This document shows positions 35,586 through 46,404 of a stretch of DNA of 64,000 nucleotides, piece by piece. The first letter of the stretch is position 1. The number at the start of each line of letters is the position of its first letter. Both the position numbers and the translations under genes were made by a program. Under the pieces are notes generated by a model. The model was given only the letters and a program-made list of their open reading frames with translations, had not been told where the DNA came from and did no database searches. This DNA is from Loktanella sp. 5RATIMAR09 (GTDB lineage Bacteria > Pseudomonadota > Alphaproteobacteria > Rhodobacterales > Rhodobacteraceae). Where the stretch lies: positions 62,001 through 126,000 of the forward strand of contig NZ_LJAL01000001.1 of NCBI RefSeq assembly GCF_001419985.1, given 5' to 3'.

Positions 35586-36339
35586 TCTGCACGATCTGTG
35601 CAACATGTGTCAGGGCAATCATATGCCCTGCACTTGCGACAACATGGTCTGTCGCCTTTGGAATCCGCGCGACAAGGGCATCATGAATTGCCCTGATGAC
35701 GGGTTGCGTTTGTCCGCCCCGGATCAGCGTAACAGGAATATTCAAAGCACCGAGCCGTGCCTCAGAGGTGATCCCATCGGCGTCTTCCTCAATCACGGCA
35801 CCGCCAGCGACAACCAGATGGATGCGCCGGATCAGATAGTCTTTCTGGCGCTCTGACAGTGCAGTCCAATCGCTATCAGACCACTGCGCGTTGAAAATCT
35901 CGGCGGCGCGCGCCTCATCCCCCATCAGCATGGCAGCAATGAACGGGCGAAACGCTTTCATATGCGCCGTAAATTCAGCGGTCCCCTTTGCAGCAGCAAA
36001 GAACACAGGCTCGATCAAGGTAAGCCGTGAAACGAGCGCAGGGCTTTCAACCGCCAGTCGCAACGCGGCTGTTGCACCGAATGAATGGCCGATGATGTGG
36101 GTGGGGCCGGTACAACTTTGCCGTGCTGCCTCAACTGTCAGCGAATGATAGTCGCTCTTTGCGTCCCAATCCGCACTGCGTCCGTGACCGGGCAGGTCAA
36201 GCAGCGTGGCTTGCCCGCCAAGTGCCTTTGCCAGCGGCAGCATTGCCTGATGGCGGGCCAGCATGCAGTGCAGCATCACGGTCGGCTTACCAAAGCCCAC
36301 CGTGACACTGTGGATGGCATGCCCGAAGGCATCAGGCAT
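35554..36339 (-). CDS. Alpha/beta-hydrolase
   Basis: A 261-residue alpha/beta-hydrolase. The nucleophile elbow GHSFGAT holds S86, LLDLPGHGRS is the oxyanion-side loop, an acidic residue follows in TLIRGGQTQPV, and the catalytic His is near residue 239 (SAGHMIAL). The substrate is unknown. The start overlaps the stop of the upstream HCCA isomerase gene by one base, so they form a two-gene operon. Confidence 0.86.
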   Translation of the reverse strand: MPDAFGHAIHSVTVGFGKPTVMLHCMLARHQAMLPLAKALGGQATLLDLPGHGRSADWDAKSDYHSLTVEAARQSCTGPTHIIGHSFGATAALRLAVESPALVSRLTLIEPVFFAAAKGTAEFTAHMKAFRPFIAAMLMGDEARAAEIFNAQWSDSDWTALSERQKDYLIRRIHLVVAGGAVIEEDADGITSEARLGALNIPVTLIRGGQTQPVIRAIHDALVARIPKATDHVVASAGHMIALTHVAQIVQIIRSADQETD

Positions 36340-36935
36340 CAGAGCTTTCCGGAAAGATATGCGTCCAGATCGTCGAGGCGGTCTTCGCCCCAGAACCGCT
36401 CACCGCTGTCAGTGATAAAGAAAGGCGCGCCAAATGCCCCCGCATTGACCGCATCTTCGAGATTCTTGCCGAAGGTTTCGGCGCTGGTCAGCATGTCTTT
36501 GTCCGCCAACGCAGGATCAATCCCGCATTTTTCCAGACAGTCGCGGACGACATCATCCTGACTGATATCGCGTTCCTCTGCCCAGCACGCCGCGCCGAAA
36601 GCCGTGACAAGCTCGGCCACATCTGCACCGGCGTTTTGTGCGGCGATGATGGCATAAGCCGAAGGCGCACCGTTGGTGGGCCAGTACATCGGTTTCAGGT
36701 TCAGAGGCACACCCAAAAGCTTGGACCGGCGCGCCATGTCCTGCAGGCGGTATTCCTGCCGGTTGGGGTGGCGATCCTTGGGTGGCACACCGCCGGTACG
36801 CGCAAAGAGTGCCATGATATCCAGTGGCTTGTAAGTGAGCGTCGCGCCGTGTTTTTTGGCAATATCGCGCGGGCGTGTCCCGCTGAGGTACGTGAACGGC
36901 GACAGTGTTGCGAAGTAATAGTCGATATGTGGCAT
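36339..36935 (-). CDS. 2-hydroxychromene-2-carboxylate isomerase-like DsbA-fold protein
   Basis: A 198-residue protein of the HCCA isomerase/GST-kappa family: [17 protein letters not shown] at the N-terminus, then [10 protein letters not shown] and [22 protein letters not shown] at the end (quoted here as [15 protein letters not shown] and EDRLDDL). No CxxC is present. Family members isomerise chromene carboxylates using glutathione in aromatic degradation; no other degradation gene is near, so the natural substrate is open. It is the first gene of the pair with the hydrolase. Confidence 0.86.
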   Translation of the reverse strand: MPHIDYYFATLSPFTYLSGTRPRDIAKKHGATLTYKPLDIMALFARTGGVPPKDRHPNRQEYRLQDMARRSKLLGVPLNLKPMYWPTNGAPSAYAIIAAQNAGADVAELVTAFGAACWAEERDISQDDVVRDCLEKCGIDPALADKDMLTSAETFGKNLEDAVNAGAFGAPFFITDSGERFWGEDRLDDLDAYLSGKL

Positions 36936-37050
36936 TTTGCGGCTCCTGTCGCTGTCAATTGTTTGCGAGACGGTAAGCTTGTGCTACGCGGTGTCAACGC
37001 CACGAATCTGTTACATGCCTGTAACTGCCTTCTGCCAGAGGACCACACCC

Positions 37051-38070
37051 ATGCCCACCATGATCGAACCCAAGCTGATTGCCGGCAACGCCAATCAGCC
37101 CTTGGCCACTGCCATCGCCCGCCGCATGTCGATGCACCGCGGCATGGATGTCAGCCTGTGTGATGCGCGGGTCGAACGGTTCAACGATGGCGAAATTTTC
37201 GTCGAAGTCTATGAAAACGTGCGCGGCGAGGACATGTTCATCGTCCAGCCCACATCGAACCCCGCCAACGACAACCTGATGGAACTGCTGATCATCGCCG
37301 ATGCGCTGCGTCGATCCTCAGCGGCACGCATCACTGCCGTGATCCCCTACTTCGGTTACGCTCGTCAGGACCGCCGCTCAAAGGCGCGGACACCGATCAC
37401 GGCCAAACTGGTGTCGAATATGATTGTCGAAGCCGGTATTGAACGCGTTCTCACCCTGGATTTGCACGCCACGCAAATTCAGGGTTTTTTCGATATACCG
37501 GTGGATAACCTCTATGCCTCACCGATCTATGCGCTGGATGCGATGCATAATTTCCGTGGCCAGATGGATGACGTGATGGTCGTGTCACCTGACGTCGGTG
37601 GCGTGGCCCGTGCGCGTGATCTGGCACAGCGTATCGGCGCGCCTTTGTCGATCGTGGACAAACGCCGCGGCAAACCCGGCGAAGTGGCCGAAATGACTGT
37701 GATCGGTGATGTGAAAGACAAGGTCTGTGTGATCGTTGATGACATCGTCGATACCGCCGGGACGCTTTGCAAAGCGGCCGAGGTGCTGATGGAAAACGGA
37801 GCGAAAGAAGTGCACGCCTATATCACCCACGGCGTGTTGTCGGGCCCTGCGGTAGAGCGTGTGTCGAAATCTGTGATGAAATCGCTGGTGATTACCGACA
37901 CGATCCGTGCAACCGAAGCGGTCAGAGCCTGTCCGAATATCCGTATCGTGCCAACGGCACCAATGTTTGCCCAAGCGATCCTGAACACATGGAACGGTAC
38001 ATCTGTATCGTCGCTATTCGATCACAAGACACTCGGGCCGATCTACGAGGGGCTTTACGCCGCTGAATAA
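37051..38070 (+). CDS. prs: Ribose-phosphate pyrophosphokinase
   Basis: A 339-residue PRPP synthetase. It makes PRPP from ribose 5-phosphate and ATP for nucleotide, His and Trp synthesis. Motifs include [20 protein letters not shown], the flexible loop [14 protein letters not shown], and the PRPP loop [11 protein letters not shown]. The start at 37051 has AGAGGACC upstream; a longer frame to 36937 is not conserved-looking. The 3' end is 8 bases from the opposite-strand lectin gene. Confidence 0.94.
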   Translation: MPTMIEPKLIAGNANQPLATAIARRMSMHRGMDVSLCDARVERFNDGEIFVEVYENVRGEDMFIVQPTSNPANDNLMELLIIADALRRSSAARITAVIPYFGYARQDRRSKARTPITAKLVSNMIVEAGIERVLTLDLHATQIQGFFDIPVDNLYASPIYALDAMHNFRGQMDDVMVVSPDVGGVARARDLAQRIGAPLSIVDKRRGKPGEVAEMTVIGDVKDKVCVIVDDIVDTAGTLCKAAEVLMENGAKEVHAYITHGVLSGPAVERVSKSVMKSLVITDTIRATEAVRACPNIRIVPTAPMFAQAILNTWNGTSVSSLFDHKTLGPIYEGLYAAE

Positions 38071-38078
38071 AACCCGCG

Positions 38079-38429
38079 CTAGTAGAGCTCCCACCCGTCA
38101 TCACTCGGCAACGCCCCGAATGACGTCCAAGCGACCCGTACGCGCGCGACCTGCGTATCTGACCACGTCCGAAAGACGATGCTAAACCCTGTCTCGGTGA
38201 TATCTTCGGCCTGCACATCGGCACGGATATTGGTGTTGTTGGAAATGTCCCACATCGACATTGAAACCTGCACATGCGGCGGCGTGGCGTAGGCTTTTGA
38301 AAACTGTACTGCGGCGCGGGACTGTCTCGGGCCTTCGCCACGCCACATCTGCCCGTCATCCTCAAAATCTGAAAACAGAACCACATCGCCGTGGTCTATG
38401 CCAACTGTACCACCCTCAAAGCGCCGCAT
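38079..38429 (-). CDS. H-type lectin domain protein
   Basis: A 116-residue protein matching the H-type lectin domain (discoidin I/II C-terminal type): RAAVQFSKAYATPPHVQVSM then DVQAEDITETGFSIVFRTW and VARVRVAWTSFG. Such domains bind GalNAc-like sugars. There is no signal peptide, so its location is unclear. It is divergent from a Gly-rich lipoprotein gene across about 100 bases. Confidence 0.8.
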   Translation of the reverse strand: MRRFEGGTVGIDHGDVVLFSDFEDDGQMWRGEGPRQSRAAVQFSKAYATPPHVQVSMSMWDISNNTNIRADVQAEDITETGFSIVFRTWSDTQVARVRVAWTSFGALPSDDGWELY

Positions 38430-38527
38430 TGCTATTCCTGCGTTTACTTAACCGATACTAACACTTGGTTAATCATTCGTTGATAACTCAACCTTAACGT
38501 TTTGGAAACTGTCGTTAGGGTTATACC
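38430..38527. promoter_or_regulatory. Divergent promoter region with CtrA-like half-sites
   Basis: An A/T-rich 98-base gap between the lectin and lipoprotein genes. It contains TTAATCATTCGTTGA (TTAA-N7-TTGA) and, on the opposite strand, TTAAGGTTGAGTTAT (TTAA-N7-TTAT), plus TTAACCGATACTAAC. Each is one or two bases from the alphaproteobacterial CtrA consensus TTAA-N7-TTAA. This is suggestive only. Confidence 0.3.
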
Positions 38528-39280
38528 GTGTTACACCGTTTTGTTGCGAATTTAGGATGCTGTCTGCTGCTCGGGCTTCTTATGGCATGTGGTGGGGGAT
38601 CAGGGACAACGCCAGACCCCGGCGGTGGTGACAGTGGCGGCGGCGGTGACAGTGGTGGTGGTGGCGACACCGGCGGTGGTGGTGACACTGGCGGTGGTCC
38701 GCCACCCAGCCGCTTCTTTGCGCCGACAGAACAACAGGCACTCTACTTCCGCAATATCATGCCGGATGAGCTGTCTTTGGTGCAGAGCACCTATAATCAG
38801 GGGGGGCGAACACCTTTTGCAGATCTGCCTGCGGGTACAATCGCATATAACGGGTTCATGGAAGTTCTGTTCACCAGCACCCCGAATGCCAACATCGCAA
38901 GCCCGGCAACCCTGAGTGTCGATATGCAGACAGGCGCCACAACAGGCGGCGCGCAAGCCTTTATGGGATATGTCTATAACAGCGAGACCGACACCACAGA
39001 ACTGGCGCTTTATGACGGCGGGGTCAGCTTCATTGGTGCGACGCTGACCGCGGCGGGCAACGGTAATGCCAATATTGACATCGAAATCGACGGTGCATTC
39101 GATAATGGTGTGCAGCAGTTCACCATCACGGGCAACATTGACGGACCAGTCTATGGGGCGGATGCCAGCGGAATCTATGCTTCAGGCAGCTATTTCGGCT
39201 TGGGACAGGACATTACGCTGATCGCTGACGGTGTGCCCGTTTACGGATCAGCAACGCTTTGGGCGCTGGACGACGAATAG
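38528..39280 (+). CDS. Lipoprotein with Gly-rich linker and TbpB-like barrel
   Basis: A 250-residue lipoprotein: signal with lipobox LMAC (C21), then a flexible linker of GGGDSG/GGGDTG units, then a domain from about residue 62 that looks like an 8-stranded transferrin-binding-protein-like beta-barrel (ATLSVDMQTGATTGG, NIDIEIDGAFDNG, GIYASGSYFG). It is probably an outer-membrane or surface protein; the ligand is unknown. The start is GTG. The linker is an 18-bp tandem repeat. Confidence 0.75.
   Translation: MLHRFVANLGCCLLLGLLMACGGGSGTTPDPGGGDSGGGGDSGGGGDTGGGGDTGGGPPPSRFFAPTEQQALYFRNIMPDELSLVQSTYNQGGRTPFADLPAGTIAYNGFMEVLFTSTPNANIASPATLSVDMQTGATTGGAQAFMGYVYNSETDTTELALYDGGVSFIGATLTAAGNGNANIDIEIDGAFDNGVQQFTITGNIDGPVYGADASGIYASGSYFGLGQDITLIADGVPVYGSATLWALDDE
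38621..38698 (+). repeat. 18-bp coding tandem repeat (Gly-Asp linker)
   Basis: Four imperfect 18-base units (38621-38638, 38639-38656, 38657-38674, 38675-38692) plus a partial fifth encode GGGDSG or GGGDTG. The array sits in frame between the lipobox and the folded domain, so unit number changes would alter linker length without a frameshift. Confidence 0.85.
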
Positions 39281-39283
39281 TGA

Positions 39284-40498
39284 TCAGACACGCAAAACGC
39301 CCGCAGGTGGGGCGTTGGTCCGCTTGCAGCCAAGGCGCCACAGAACAAACGCAAGGACCACTGGCCCAAGATGGAATGAAAGTGTTAACGCGAAGAAGCA
39401 GGAAAGGAATGGAAGCCACCAGAGCAATGACCACACCAGTCTGCTCGTACCAGGCTTCAAAACAAACAATGCGTCGGGATCCCATATCCACAGTATCAGA
39501 ATAATTTGAAACACCACCCAATCGTAGACAAAACTGTAAGGTAAGACCAAAAGCGTGGTGACGACAAACCACGTCAAAGATCTTCGAACAGTTGCCTCCC
39601 GATCTGGCCAAGCGCGGATGGCCAGCAAAACACCCAAACCTGCAAACGCCGCATGCAACATATATGATGCAGTGACGCTGAAGCCCCAAATACGGCCCTG
39701 AATAAAAACTGTGGGCATGATTTTGAGGAGAAGACCATCCCATTCCTCTAGCACAACTTGCTGTTGTTGGACGGTCTCTGTTAGAAATCGCTGCCATGGT
39801 TCAGCCCCCCAAACCACGAGCGTTGATCCAGCTAGGCACGCAAAGAACGCACCGCCCGCACCAATCGTCTTCCATCGGCGGTGAATGACGAGCAGCGGCA
39901 GTGCGACGATGCCTAAATGTGGTTTCATCGTCAGGAGCGCCCAGTTAAGTCCCGCCAGTCCCGGTCGCTGTGATGCGAAAGCAAAGGCCATTGTTATAAG
40001 TGCCGCAGTCACAAAACCGTTCTGCCCCGTGACAAGATTGAATACACCCGCTGGCGACAAAAAAATAACAACCGCCCAAACCGGGGACAAGCCGAGGGCG
40101 CGCGTTGCACAAAACAACAGAACCGCGCCCAAAGCGAACCATAGAAACAGCGCAAAAAAGTAGTCAAAAAAAGAAAACCCGAGCGCGACCCAGAACATGG
40201 TTGGCGGGTATGACCAATTGTGGACAGGGTATGTTTCACCATAGATCTCTCGAACCGCGCGGAGATAATTTTCTTGGGAAAACAACGTGGTGATATTTCC
40301 GTCAGCAATCAGTCCACCACCCACATACAGGTTAATGAAATCACGCCCGAGGATAAAGACCTGTGAGGCCTCCATGCCGGTGTGTGATGACAGATAGTAC
40401 CACGAGAGAACGCAAAAATTCACAGCCGTGGAAATGACTAGGAAAGCAAGTTCTGCGCGTCGGAGCGGGCACCTTTGGTTTTCTGTGGTCTTGGACAA
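39284..40498 (-). CDS. GT87-type (DUF2029) membrane glycosyltransferase
   Basis: A 404-residue polytopic membrane protein with about ten hydrophobic spans. It follows the glycosyltransferase family 87 layout: GRDFINLYVGGGL after the first span, YPPTMFWV, GQNGFVTAALI, and LNWALLTMKPHLGIVALP. Family members transfer a sugar, often mannose, from a polyprenyl carrier on the periplasmic side. The DNA is visibly more A/T-rich than its neighbours, which may mean recent acquisition. It ends 3 bases from the lipoprotein gene. Confidence 0.82.
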   Translation of the reverse strand: MSKTTENQRCPLRRAELAFLVISTAVNFCVLSWYYLSSHTGMEASQVFILGRDFINLYVGGGLIADGNITTLFSQENYLRAVREIYGETYPVHNWSYPPTMFWVALGFSFFDYFFALFLWFALGAVLLFCATRALGLSPVWAVVIFLSPAGVFNLVTGQNGFVTAALITMAFAFASQRPGLAGLNWALLTMKPHLGIVALPLLVIHRRWKTIGAGGAFFACLAGSTLVVWGAEPWQRFLTETVQQQQVVLEEWDGLLLKIMPTVFIQGRIWGFSVTASYMLHAAFAGLGVLLAIRAWPDREATVRRSLTWFVVTTLLVLPYSFVYDWVVFQIILILWIWDPDALFVLKPGTSRLVWSLLWWLPFLSCFFALTLSFHLGPVVLAFVLWRLGCKRTNAPPAGVLRV

Positions 40499-40603
40499 TC
40501 AGCACCTGAAACTCTGCTTCAATAACGCCGTAGCTGCGTCATTTTGCATAGTATTGGTATGCATTCTAGCGAAATGGTGGGATTGTTCAGGCAATGGTCG
40601 CAA

Positions 40604-40643
40604 AGGCCCCGGTGCCGCGAACTCTCGCAGCGTTCAGGGGCCT
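40604..40643 (-). terminator. Possible terminator of the atp operon
   Basis: AGGCCCC (40604-40610) pairs with GGGGCCT (40637-40643) about 13 bases after the atpC stop in the minus direction. The loop is long (26 bases) and only a short TTT follows, so it is a weak terminator candidate. Confidence 0.35.
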
Positions 40644-40655
40644 ATGCTAACGTGC

Positions 40656-41081
40656 TTAGGTCTTGGCAGTCAGGCCGATGTGGCCACCAATGGCCACCAT
40701 GTCAGACAACAGTTTTGCTGCGTCATCAACCGGGCCGGGTTCGTTCTTGAAGTTGTCTTGCGCCTTGCGATGCACCGCTTTGGCTTCTTCGACCATCGCG
40801 TCAAAGACCTCTTGCGTTACCTCTGCCTGTGGCAGGGCGCGCTCGGCCAGAACAGACACACCGGTTGCTGTAATCTCGGCGAAACCGCCGGACACAACAT
40901 AGGTATCGGACCCACCGCCGTGAACCACGGTCAGCACACCGGGGCGCAGCGTTGTGATTGTGGGCGCATGGTTTGCCATGGCTGTCAGATCACCGTCTGC
41001 ACCGGGGATGCGGACCTCGGTCGCCTGTACCTGTGCCAAACGGCGTTCGGGCGAGACCAGATCGAATTGTAGGTTTGCCAT
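40656..41081 (-). CDS. atpC: ATP synthase F1 epsilon subunit
   Basis: A 141-residue epsilon subunit: N-terminal beta-sandwich ([30 protein letters not shown]) and a short C-terminal helical part ([16 protein letters not shown]). It sits in the central stalk and regulates ATP hydrolysis. It is the last gene of the five-gene operon, 21 bases after atpD. Confidence 0.94.
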   Translation of the reverse strand: MANLQFDLVSPERRLAQVQATEVRIPGADGDLTAMANHAPTITTLRPGVLTVVHGGGSDTYVVSGGFAEITATGVSVLAERALPQAEVTQEVFDAMVEEAKAVHRKAQDNFKNEPGPVDDAAKLLSDMVAIGGHIGLTAKT

Positions 41082-41102
41082 GAAAGGCTCCTTACGGTTC
41101 TA

Positions 41103-42545
<1,443 letters not shown>

Positions 42546-43418
42546 CTAGAGCGCTTCCGCGCCCGAAATAATTTCAATCAGCTCGTTGGTGATCACAGCC
42601 TGACGCGAGCGGTTAAACTCGATTGTCAGCTTGTCGATCATCTCGCCGGCGTTGCGTGTCGCGTTGTCCATCGCAGACATACGTGCGCCCTGCTCGGACG
42701 CGGCGTTTTCCAGCAGCGCGCTGAAGATTGCCGTCGCCACACCACGTGGCAGCAGGTCGGCGAGGATTTCTTCCTCACCGGGCTCGTAGTCATAGAGTGT
42801 TGCATCAGCATCTTCGACCTGCTCGAATTTGGCAGGAATAATTTGCTGTGCTGTCGGATGCTGCGTCACAACATTTTCAAAGCGCGCAAAGAAGATCGTC
42901 GCGACATCGAATTCTTCCGCATCAAAGCGACCCAGAACATCTTTGGCGATCCCCTGCGCGTCGGCATAGCTCACGCGCTTGACATCGGTCAGGTCAACGT
43001 GACCGACAAACAAGCTGCCGAAATCACGCTTCATTGCATCGCGACCTTTTTTGCCGACGGTGACAATTTTCACTGTCTTCCCTTCGGCCAGCAGCTTTTG
43101 TGCGTGGGTCTTTGCCAGCTTTGCGATGTTGCCGTTAAAGCCACCGCAAAGCCCGCGTTCTGCGGTCATGACGATCAGCAACTGCACCTGATCGCTGCCC
43201 GTACCGGACAGCAATTTTGGTGCTGTGTCTGATCCGCCAACCGATGCGGCAAGCCCGGCCATTACGGCGTTGAACCGTTCGGTATACGGGCGTGACGCCT
43301 CGGCTGCATCTTGGGCGCGGCGCAGTTTTGCAGCCGCGACCATCTGCATGGCCTTTGTGATCTTGCGGGTCGATTTGACCGACTCGATCCTGTTTTTCAG
43401 GTCCTTAAGACTTGGCAA
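42546..43418 (-). CDS. atpG: ATP synthase F1 gamma subunit
   Basis: A 290-residue rotor subunit: N-terminal helix [20 protein letters not shown], the conserved [31 protein letters not shown], and the C-terminal helix [16 protein letters not shown] and [18 protein letters not shown]. It is the central shaft linking catalysis and rotation. It lies between atpA (25 bases) and atpD (18 bases). Confidence 0.96.
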   Translation of the reverse strand: MPSLKDLKNRIESVKSTRKITKAMQMVAAAKLRRAQDAAEASRPYTERFNAVMAGLAASVGGSDTAPKLLSGTGSDQVQLLIVMTAERGLCGGFNGNIAKLAKTHAQKLLAEGKTVKIVTVGKKGRDAMKRDFGSLFVGHVDLTDVKRVSYADAQGIAKDVLGRFDAEEFDVATIFFARFENVVTQHPTAQQIIPAKFEQVEDADATLYDYEPGEEEILADLLPRGVATAIFSALLENAASEQGARMSAMDNATRNAGEMIDKLTIEFNRSRQAVITNELIEIISGAEAL

Positions 43419-43443
43419 AGCAAAGCCTCCTTTGTCTCAAAGA

Positions 43444-44979
43444 TTACGCGAAGTCTTTTGCAAAAGCGTCGAGTGCCGCTTTGATCTTTTCTTCTGCGTC
43501 GCCTTTGATCTTTGGGTCTTCTTTCGTGATCATGTCGAGCACGTCAGATGCGTTTGTGCGCAGGTGCTTCAGCAGGCCTGCCTCAAAGCGGCCAACATCC
43601 TTGACGGCGATCTTGTCGAGGTAGCCTTTGGTGCCTGCGTAGATGACACAAACGATCTCGGCGTTGGTCAGCGGCGCGTACTGTGGCTGCTTCATCAACT
43701 CGGTCAGGCGGGCACCACGGTTCAGCAACTGCTGTGTCGCGGCATCCAGATCGGACCCGAACTGCGCAAAGGCGGCCATTTCGCGGTACTGTGCAAGCTC
43801 AAGCTTCACCGGACCGGCAACCGACTTCATCGAGTTTGTCTGCGCGGATGAACCCACACGCGAAACAGACAGACCGGTGTTCACCGCAGGGCGGATACCC
43901 TGATAGAAGAGTTCGGTTTCCAAGAAGATCTGACCGTCAGTGATCGAAATCACGTTGGTCGGAATAAACGCCGACACGTCACCACCTTGGGTTTCGATGA
44001 TCGGCAGAGCGGTCAAGGAGCCAGCGCCGTTGTCTTCGTTCAGCTTGGCCGAACGCTCGAGCAGGCGGGAGTGGAGGTAGAAAACGTCACCTGGGTAGGC
44101 TTCACGCCCTGGTGGGCGGCGCAGCAGCAAGGACATCTGACGGTAAGACACGGCCTGCTTGGACAGGTCATCATAGATGATCAGCGCGTGGCGGCCATTG
44201 TCGCGGAAGTGCTCGGCCATCGCAGTTGCAGCATAAGGAGCCAAGAACTGCATTGGTGCAGGGTCGGATGCGGTTGCAGCGACAACGATGGAGTATTCAA
44301 TCGCGCCGGACTCTTCCAGCTTCTTCACCAGCTGCGCCACTGTTGAACGCTTCTGACCAACAGCCACGTAAACGCAGTACAGCTTGTCGTACTCTTTCTC
44401 GGCGGCGTCGTTGTAAGACTTCTGGTTCAGGATCGTGTCGAGTGCGACAGCAGTTTTACCTGTCTGACGGTCGCCAATGATCAATTCGCGCTGGCCACGG
44501 CCAATCGGGATCATCGCGTCAACGGATTTCAGACCGGTTGCCATCGGCTCGTGTACCGATTTACGCGGGATGATGCCCGGCGCTTTTGAGTCAGCAACAG
44601 CGCGGTTCTTTGTCTTGATCGGGCCCTTGCCGTCCAGCGGGTTACCCAAGCCGTCAACAACACGACCCAAGAGTTCGTCACCAACCGGCACGTCCACGAT
44701 GGATTTGGTGCGCTTGACGACGTCACCTTCTTTGATGTCACGGTCGGAACCGAAGATAACAACACCCACGTTGTCGGCTTCAAGGTTCAGGGCCATCCCG
44801 CGGATACCACCGGGGAATTCGACCATCTCACCGGCCTGTACGTTGTCGAGGCCATAAACACGGGCGATACCGTCGCCCACGCTCAGCACACGACCAACTT
44901 CGGCAACTTCGGCCTCTTGACCGAAGTTTTTGATCTGGTCCTTCAGGATCGCAGAAATTTCAGACGCTTGGATCGCCAT
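43444..44979 (-). CDS. atpA: ATP synthase F1 alpha subunit
   Basis: A 511-residue non-catalytic subunit with the P-loop GDRQTGKT at 169-176, the N-terminal [18 protein letters not shown], and the ATP-synthase signature [17 protein letters not shown]. It begins immediately after the atpH stop with no spacer, so translation is probably coupled. Confidence 0.97.
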   Translation of the reverse strand: MAIQASEISAILKDQIKNFGQEAEVAEVGRVLSVGDGIARVYGLDNVQAGEMVEFPGGIRGMALNLEADNVGVVIFGSDRDIKEGDVVKRTKSIVDVPVGDELLGRVVDGLGNPLDGKGPIKTKNRAVADSKAPGIIPRKSVHEPMATGLKSVDAMIPIGRGQRELIIGDRQTGKTAVALDTILNQKSYNDAAEKEYDKLYCVYVAVGQKRSTVAQLVKKLEESGAIEYSIVVAATASDPAPMQFLAPYAATAMAEHFRDNGRHALIIYDDLSKQAVSYRQMSLLLRRPPGREAYPGDVFYLHSRLLERSAKLNEDNGAGSLTALPIIETQGGDVSAFIPTNVISITDGQIFLETELFYQGIRPAVNTGLSVSRVGSSAQTNSMKSVAGPVKLELAQYREMAAFAQFGSDLDAATQQLLNRGARLTELMKQPQYAPLTNAEIVCVIYAGTKGYLDKIAVKDVGRFEAGLLKHLRTNASDVLDMITKEDPKIKGDAEEKIKAALDAFAKDFA

Positions 44980-45540
44980 TTATCCGACCTCTTTCATTTT
45001 ACTTTGGAGTGCGTTGAGCTTGGAGGCGATCGACGTGTCGATCATCTTGGAGCCCACTTTGACAATAAGACCGCCGATGATTGATTCATCGACGGTTTCT
45101 TTGATGGTAATGGATTTGCCCACTTGAGCTTTGAGCGTTTTGGCCAACTTCTCGGCCTGCGCCTTGGTCAGCGCCTTGGCAGTCGTGACTTCGGCTGTCA
45201 CTTCGCCGCGTTCTTCTGCCAACATGTCCTGCAAAACAACGATCAGCTGTGGCAGCACAAACAAGCGACGCTTGGACGCCAGAAGTGCAAGCACGTTGCT
45301 TGTCGTGTCAGAGAGTTTCATTTTCTTGGCGATCGCAGCGATTGCGCCAGACTGTTGTTCGCGGCTGTAAAGCGGTGATGTTAGCAATGTACGCAGATCG
45401 GCGCTTTCGGCCATCGCTGCCTCCAATGAAGCAACATCTGATTCGAGTGCCTTGATTGCCTTGCCGTCTTTGGCGAGGTCAAACACGGCAGTCGCATAGC
45501 GCGTAGCGATGCCTGTCGAAATACCAGCAGTTTCGGACAC
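44980..45540 (-). CDS. atpH: ATP synthase F1 delta subunit
   Basis: A 186-residue peripheral-stalk subunit: [14 protein letters not shown] at the N-terminus and the C-terminal signature [22 protein letters not shown] (given in parts: [14 protein letters not shown] and [11 protein letters not shown]). The start is GTG with GGAAGG 8 bases upstream. It opens the operon. F0 genes are elsewhere, as is usual for this group. Confidence 0.95.
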   Translation of the reverse strand: MSETAGISTGIATRYATAVFDLAKDGKAIKALESDVASLEAAMAESADLRTLLTSPLYSREQQSGAIAAIAKKMKLSDTTSNVLALLASKRRLFVLPQLIVVLQDMLAEERGEVTAEVTTAKALTKAQAEKLAKTLKAQVGKSITIKETVDESIIGGLIVKVGSKMIDTSIASKLNALQSKMKEVG

Positions 45541-45886
45541 GTGGAGCCTTCCGATATCTTGGGCCCAGACCCGCGGTCCCTGTCGGTGACAGGACGCGAA
45601 TGAGCAACTTCCTTAGCCCTCACGAAACCGAGAGAGCAGCAAAATCCTGCGCGATGTAGCAGAGCCCCTATGACGTCGCAAGCACCCTGCGACAAGAATC
45701 CGCTGCTCGGAGGGGCATATGGTGCTGTTATCTGCTTTGAACAGTGGTTTCAGAACAAAACTCGGGCATTTTCCATTTCTTCATCGCCCAAATGCGGAAA
45801 AGCGCAGCCCTTTCCGGATGCTGCGCCTTTCCATTTTTCATGTCGCGCGCGCTCCAATGCGCAACGCAAGATTCGCCGCTGCCGCG
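45541..45886. promoter_or_regulatory. Intergenic region with atp leader hairpin
   Basis: The 346-base gap upstream of atpH holds its promoter. CCTGTC-GGT-GACAGG at 45579-45593 is a perfect 6-bp hairpin about 40 bases before the atpH start, so it could be in the leader RNA. The left of the DUF2793 gene holds a separate terminator. I see no additional gene. Confidence 0.5.
45796..45832 (-). terminator. Terminator downstream of the DUF2793 gene
   Basis: GCGCAGC (45802-45808) and GCTGCGC (45820-45826) form a strong stem that extends into GGAAAA/CTTTCC outer arms. Read on the minus strand, the GC stem is followed by TTTTCC. It fits termination of the DUF2793 gene, whose stop is 55 bases upstream. 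Confidence 0.65.
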
Positions 45887-46240
45887 TCAGGCCGCTGTTC
45901 CGGCCAATCTTGCCCAGTTGCTGCCGGTAAAAACCTGCAACTCTGAGTCGTTTTTCACCCATGCCATCCACCCCTCGCGCGGCGTCACAAACAGCCAGCC
46001 TCCGCCACGCCATGCGGCGATTTTGCCCGCTTGTCCGGCCCATGCGCCCGAAGGGGACACACCAAGCGCCCAGGCCTGCCCCTCACTGGGTGATGCCGGT
46101 GGGGTTGTGGTGCCCGTACTTTCGACCGTCAGCTGGACGATCATATCCAGCAATTCGATAGCTTCGTTGTGCGTCACGTGTTTTTGCGCCTGCGCCGGCA
46201 TGATGAACGGCAACTCGAGGTTTGGGGTCGTATCTGGCAT
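45887..46240 (-). CDS. Short DUF2793-type protein
   Basis: A 117-residue protein matching the start of DUF2793: TPNLELPFIMPAQAQKHVTHNEAIELLD, then VESTGTTTPPASPSEGQAWALG and GWLFVTPREGWMAWV (each abbreviated here). DUF2793 proteins are often larger phage-tail or gene-transfer-agent-linked proteins, so this stand-alone version looks domain-sized. No phage genes are near. The start at 46240 fits the family; an in-frame upstream ATG does not. A terminator follows. Confidence 0.75.
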   Translation of the reverse strand: MPDTTPNLELPFIMPAQAQKHVTHNEAIELLDMIVQLTVESTGTTTPPASPSEGQAWALGVSPSGAWAGQAGKIAAWRGGGWLFVTPREGWMAWVKNDSELQVFTGSNWARLAGTAA

Positions 46241-46404
46241 GTGGTCCTGCGCCTTCCGCTGGGAATGAAATGACGCCCAGTATGTCCGATGACATCTCAT
46301 CAGACCCTTACAGGACCGTGCGGTGTCGCAATTGCCGCTTTACAGCGGCGTTGAACCTCTCTCTGCGAGCCCCTAGAACAGACAGGCATCATTTGGAGGC
46401 TTGC

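Noticed and set aside
38621-38698. Direct repeats as a CRISPR array
   Set aside because: Units are 18 bases without spacers and encode a Gly-rich linker in frame.
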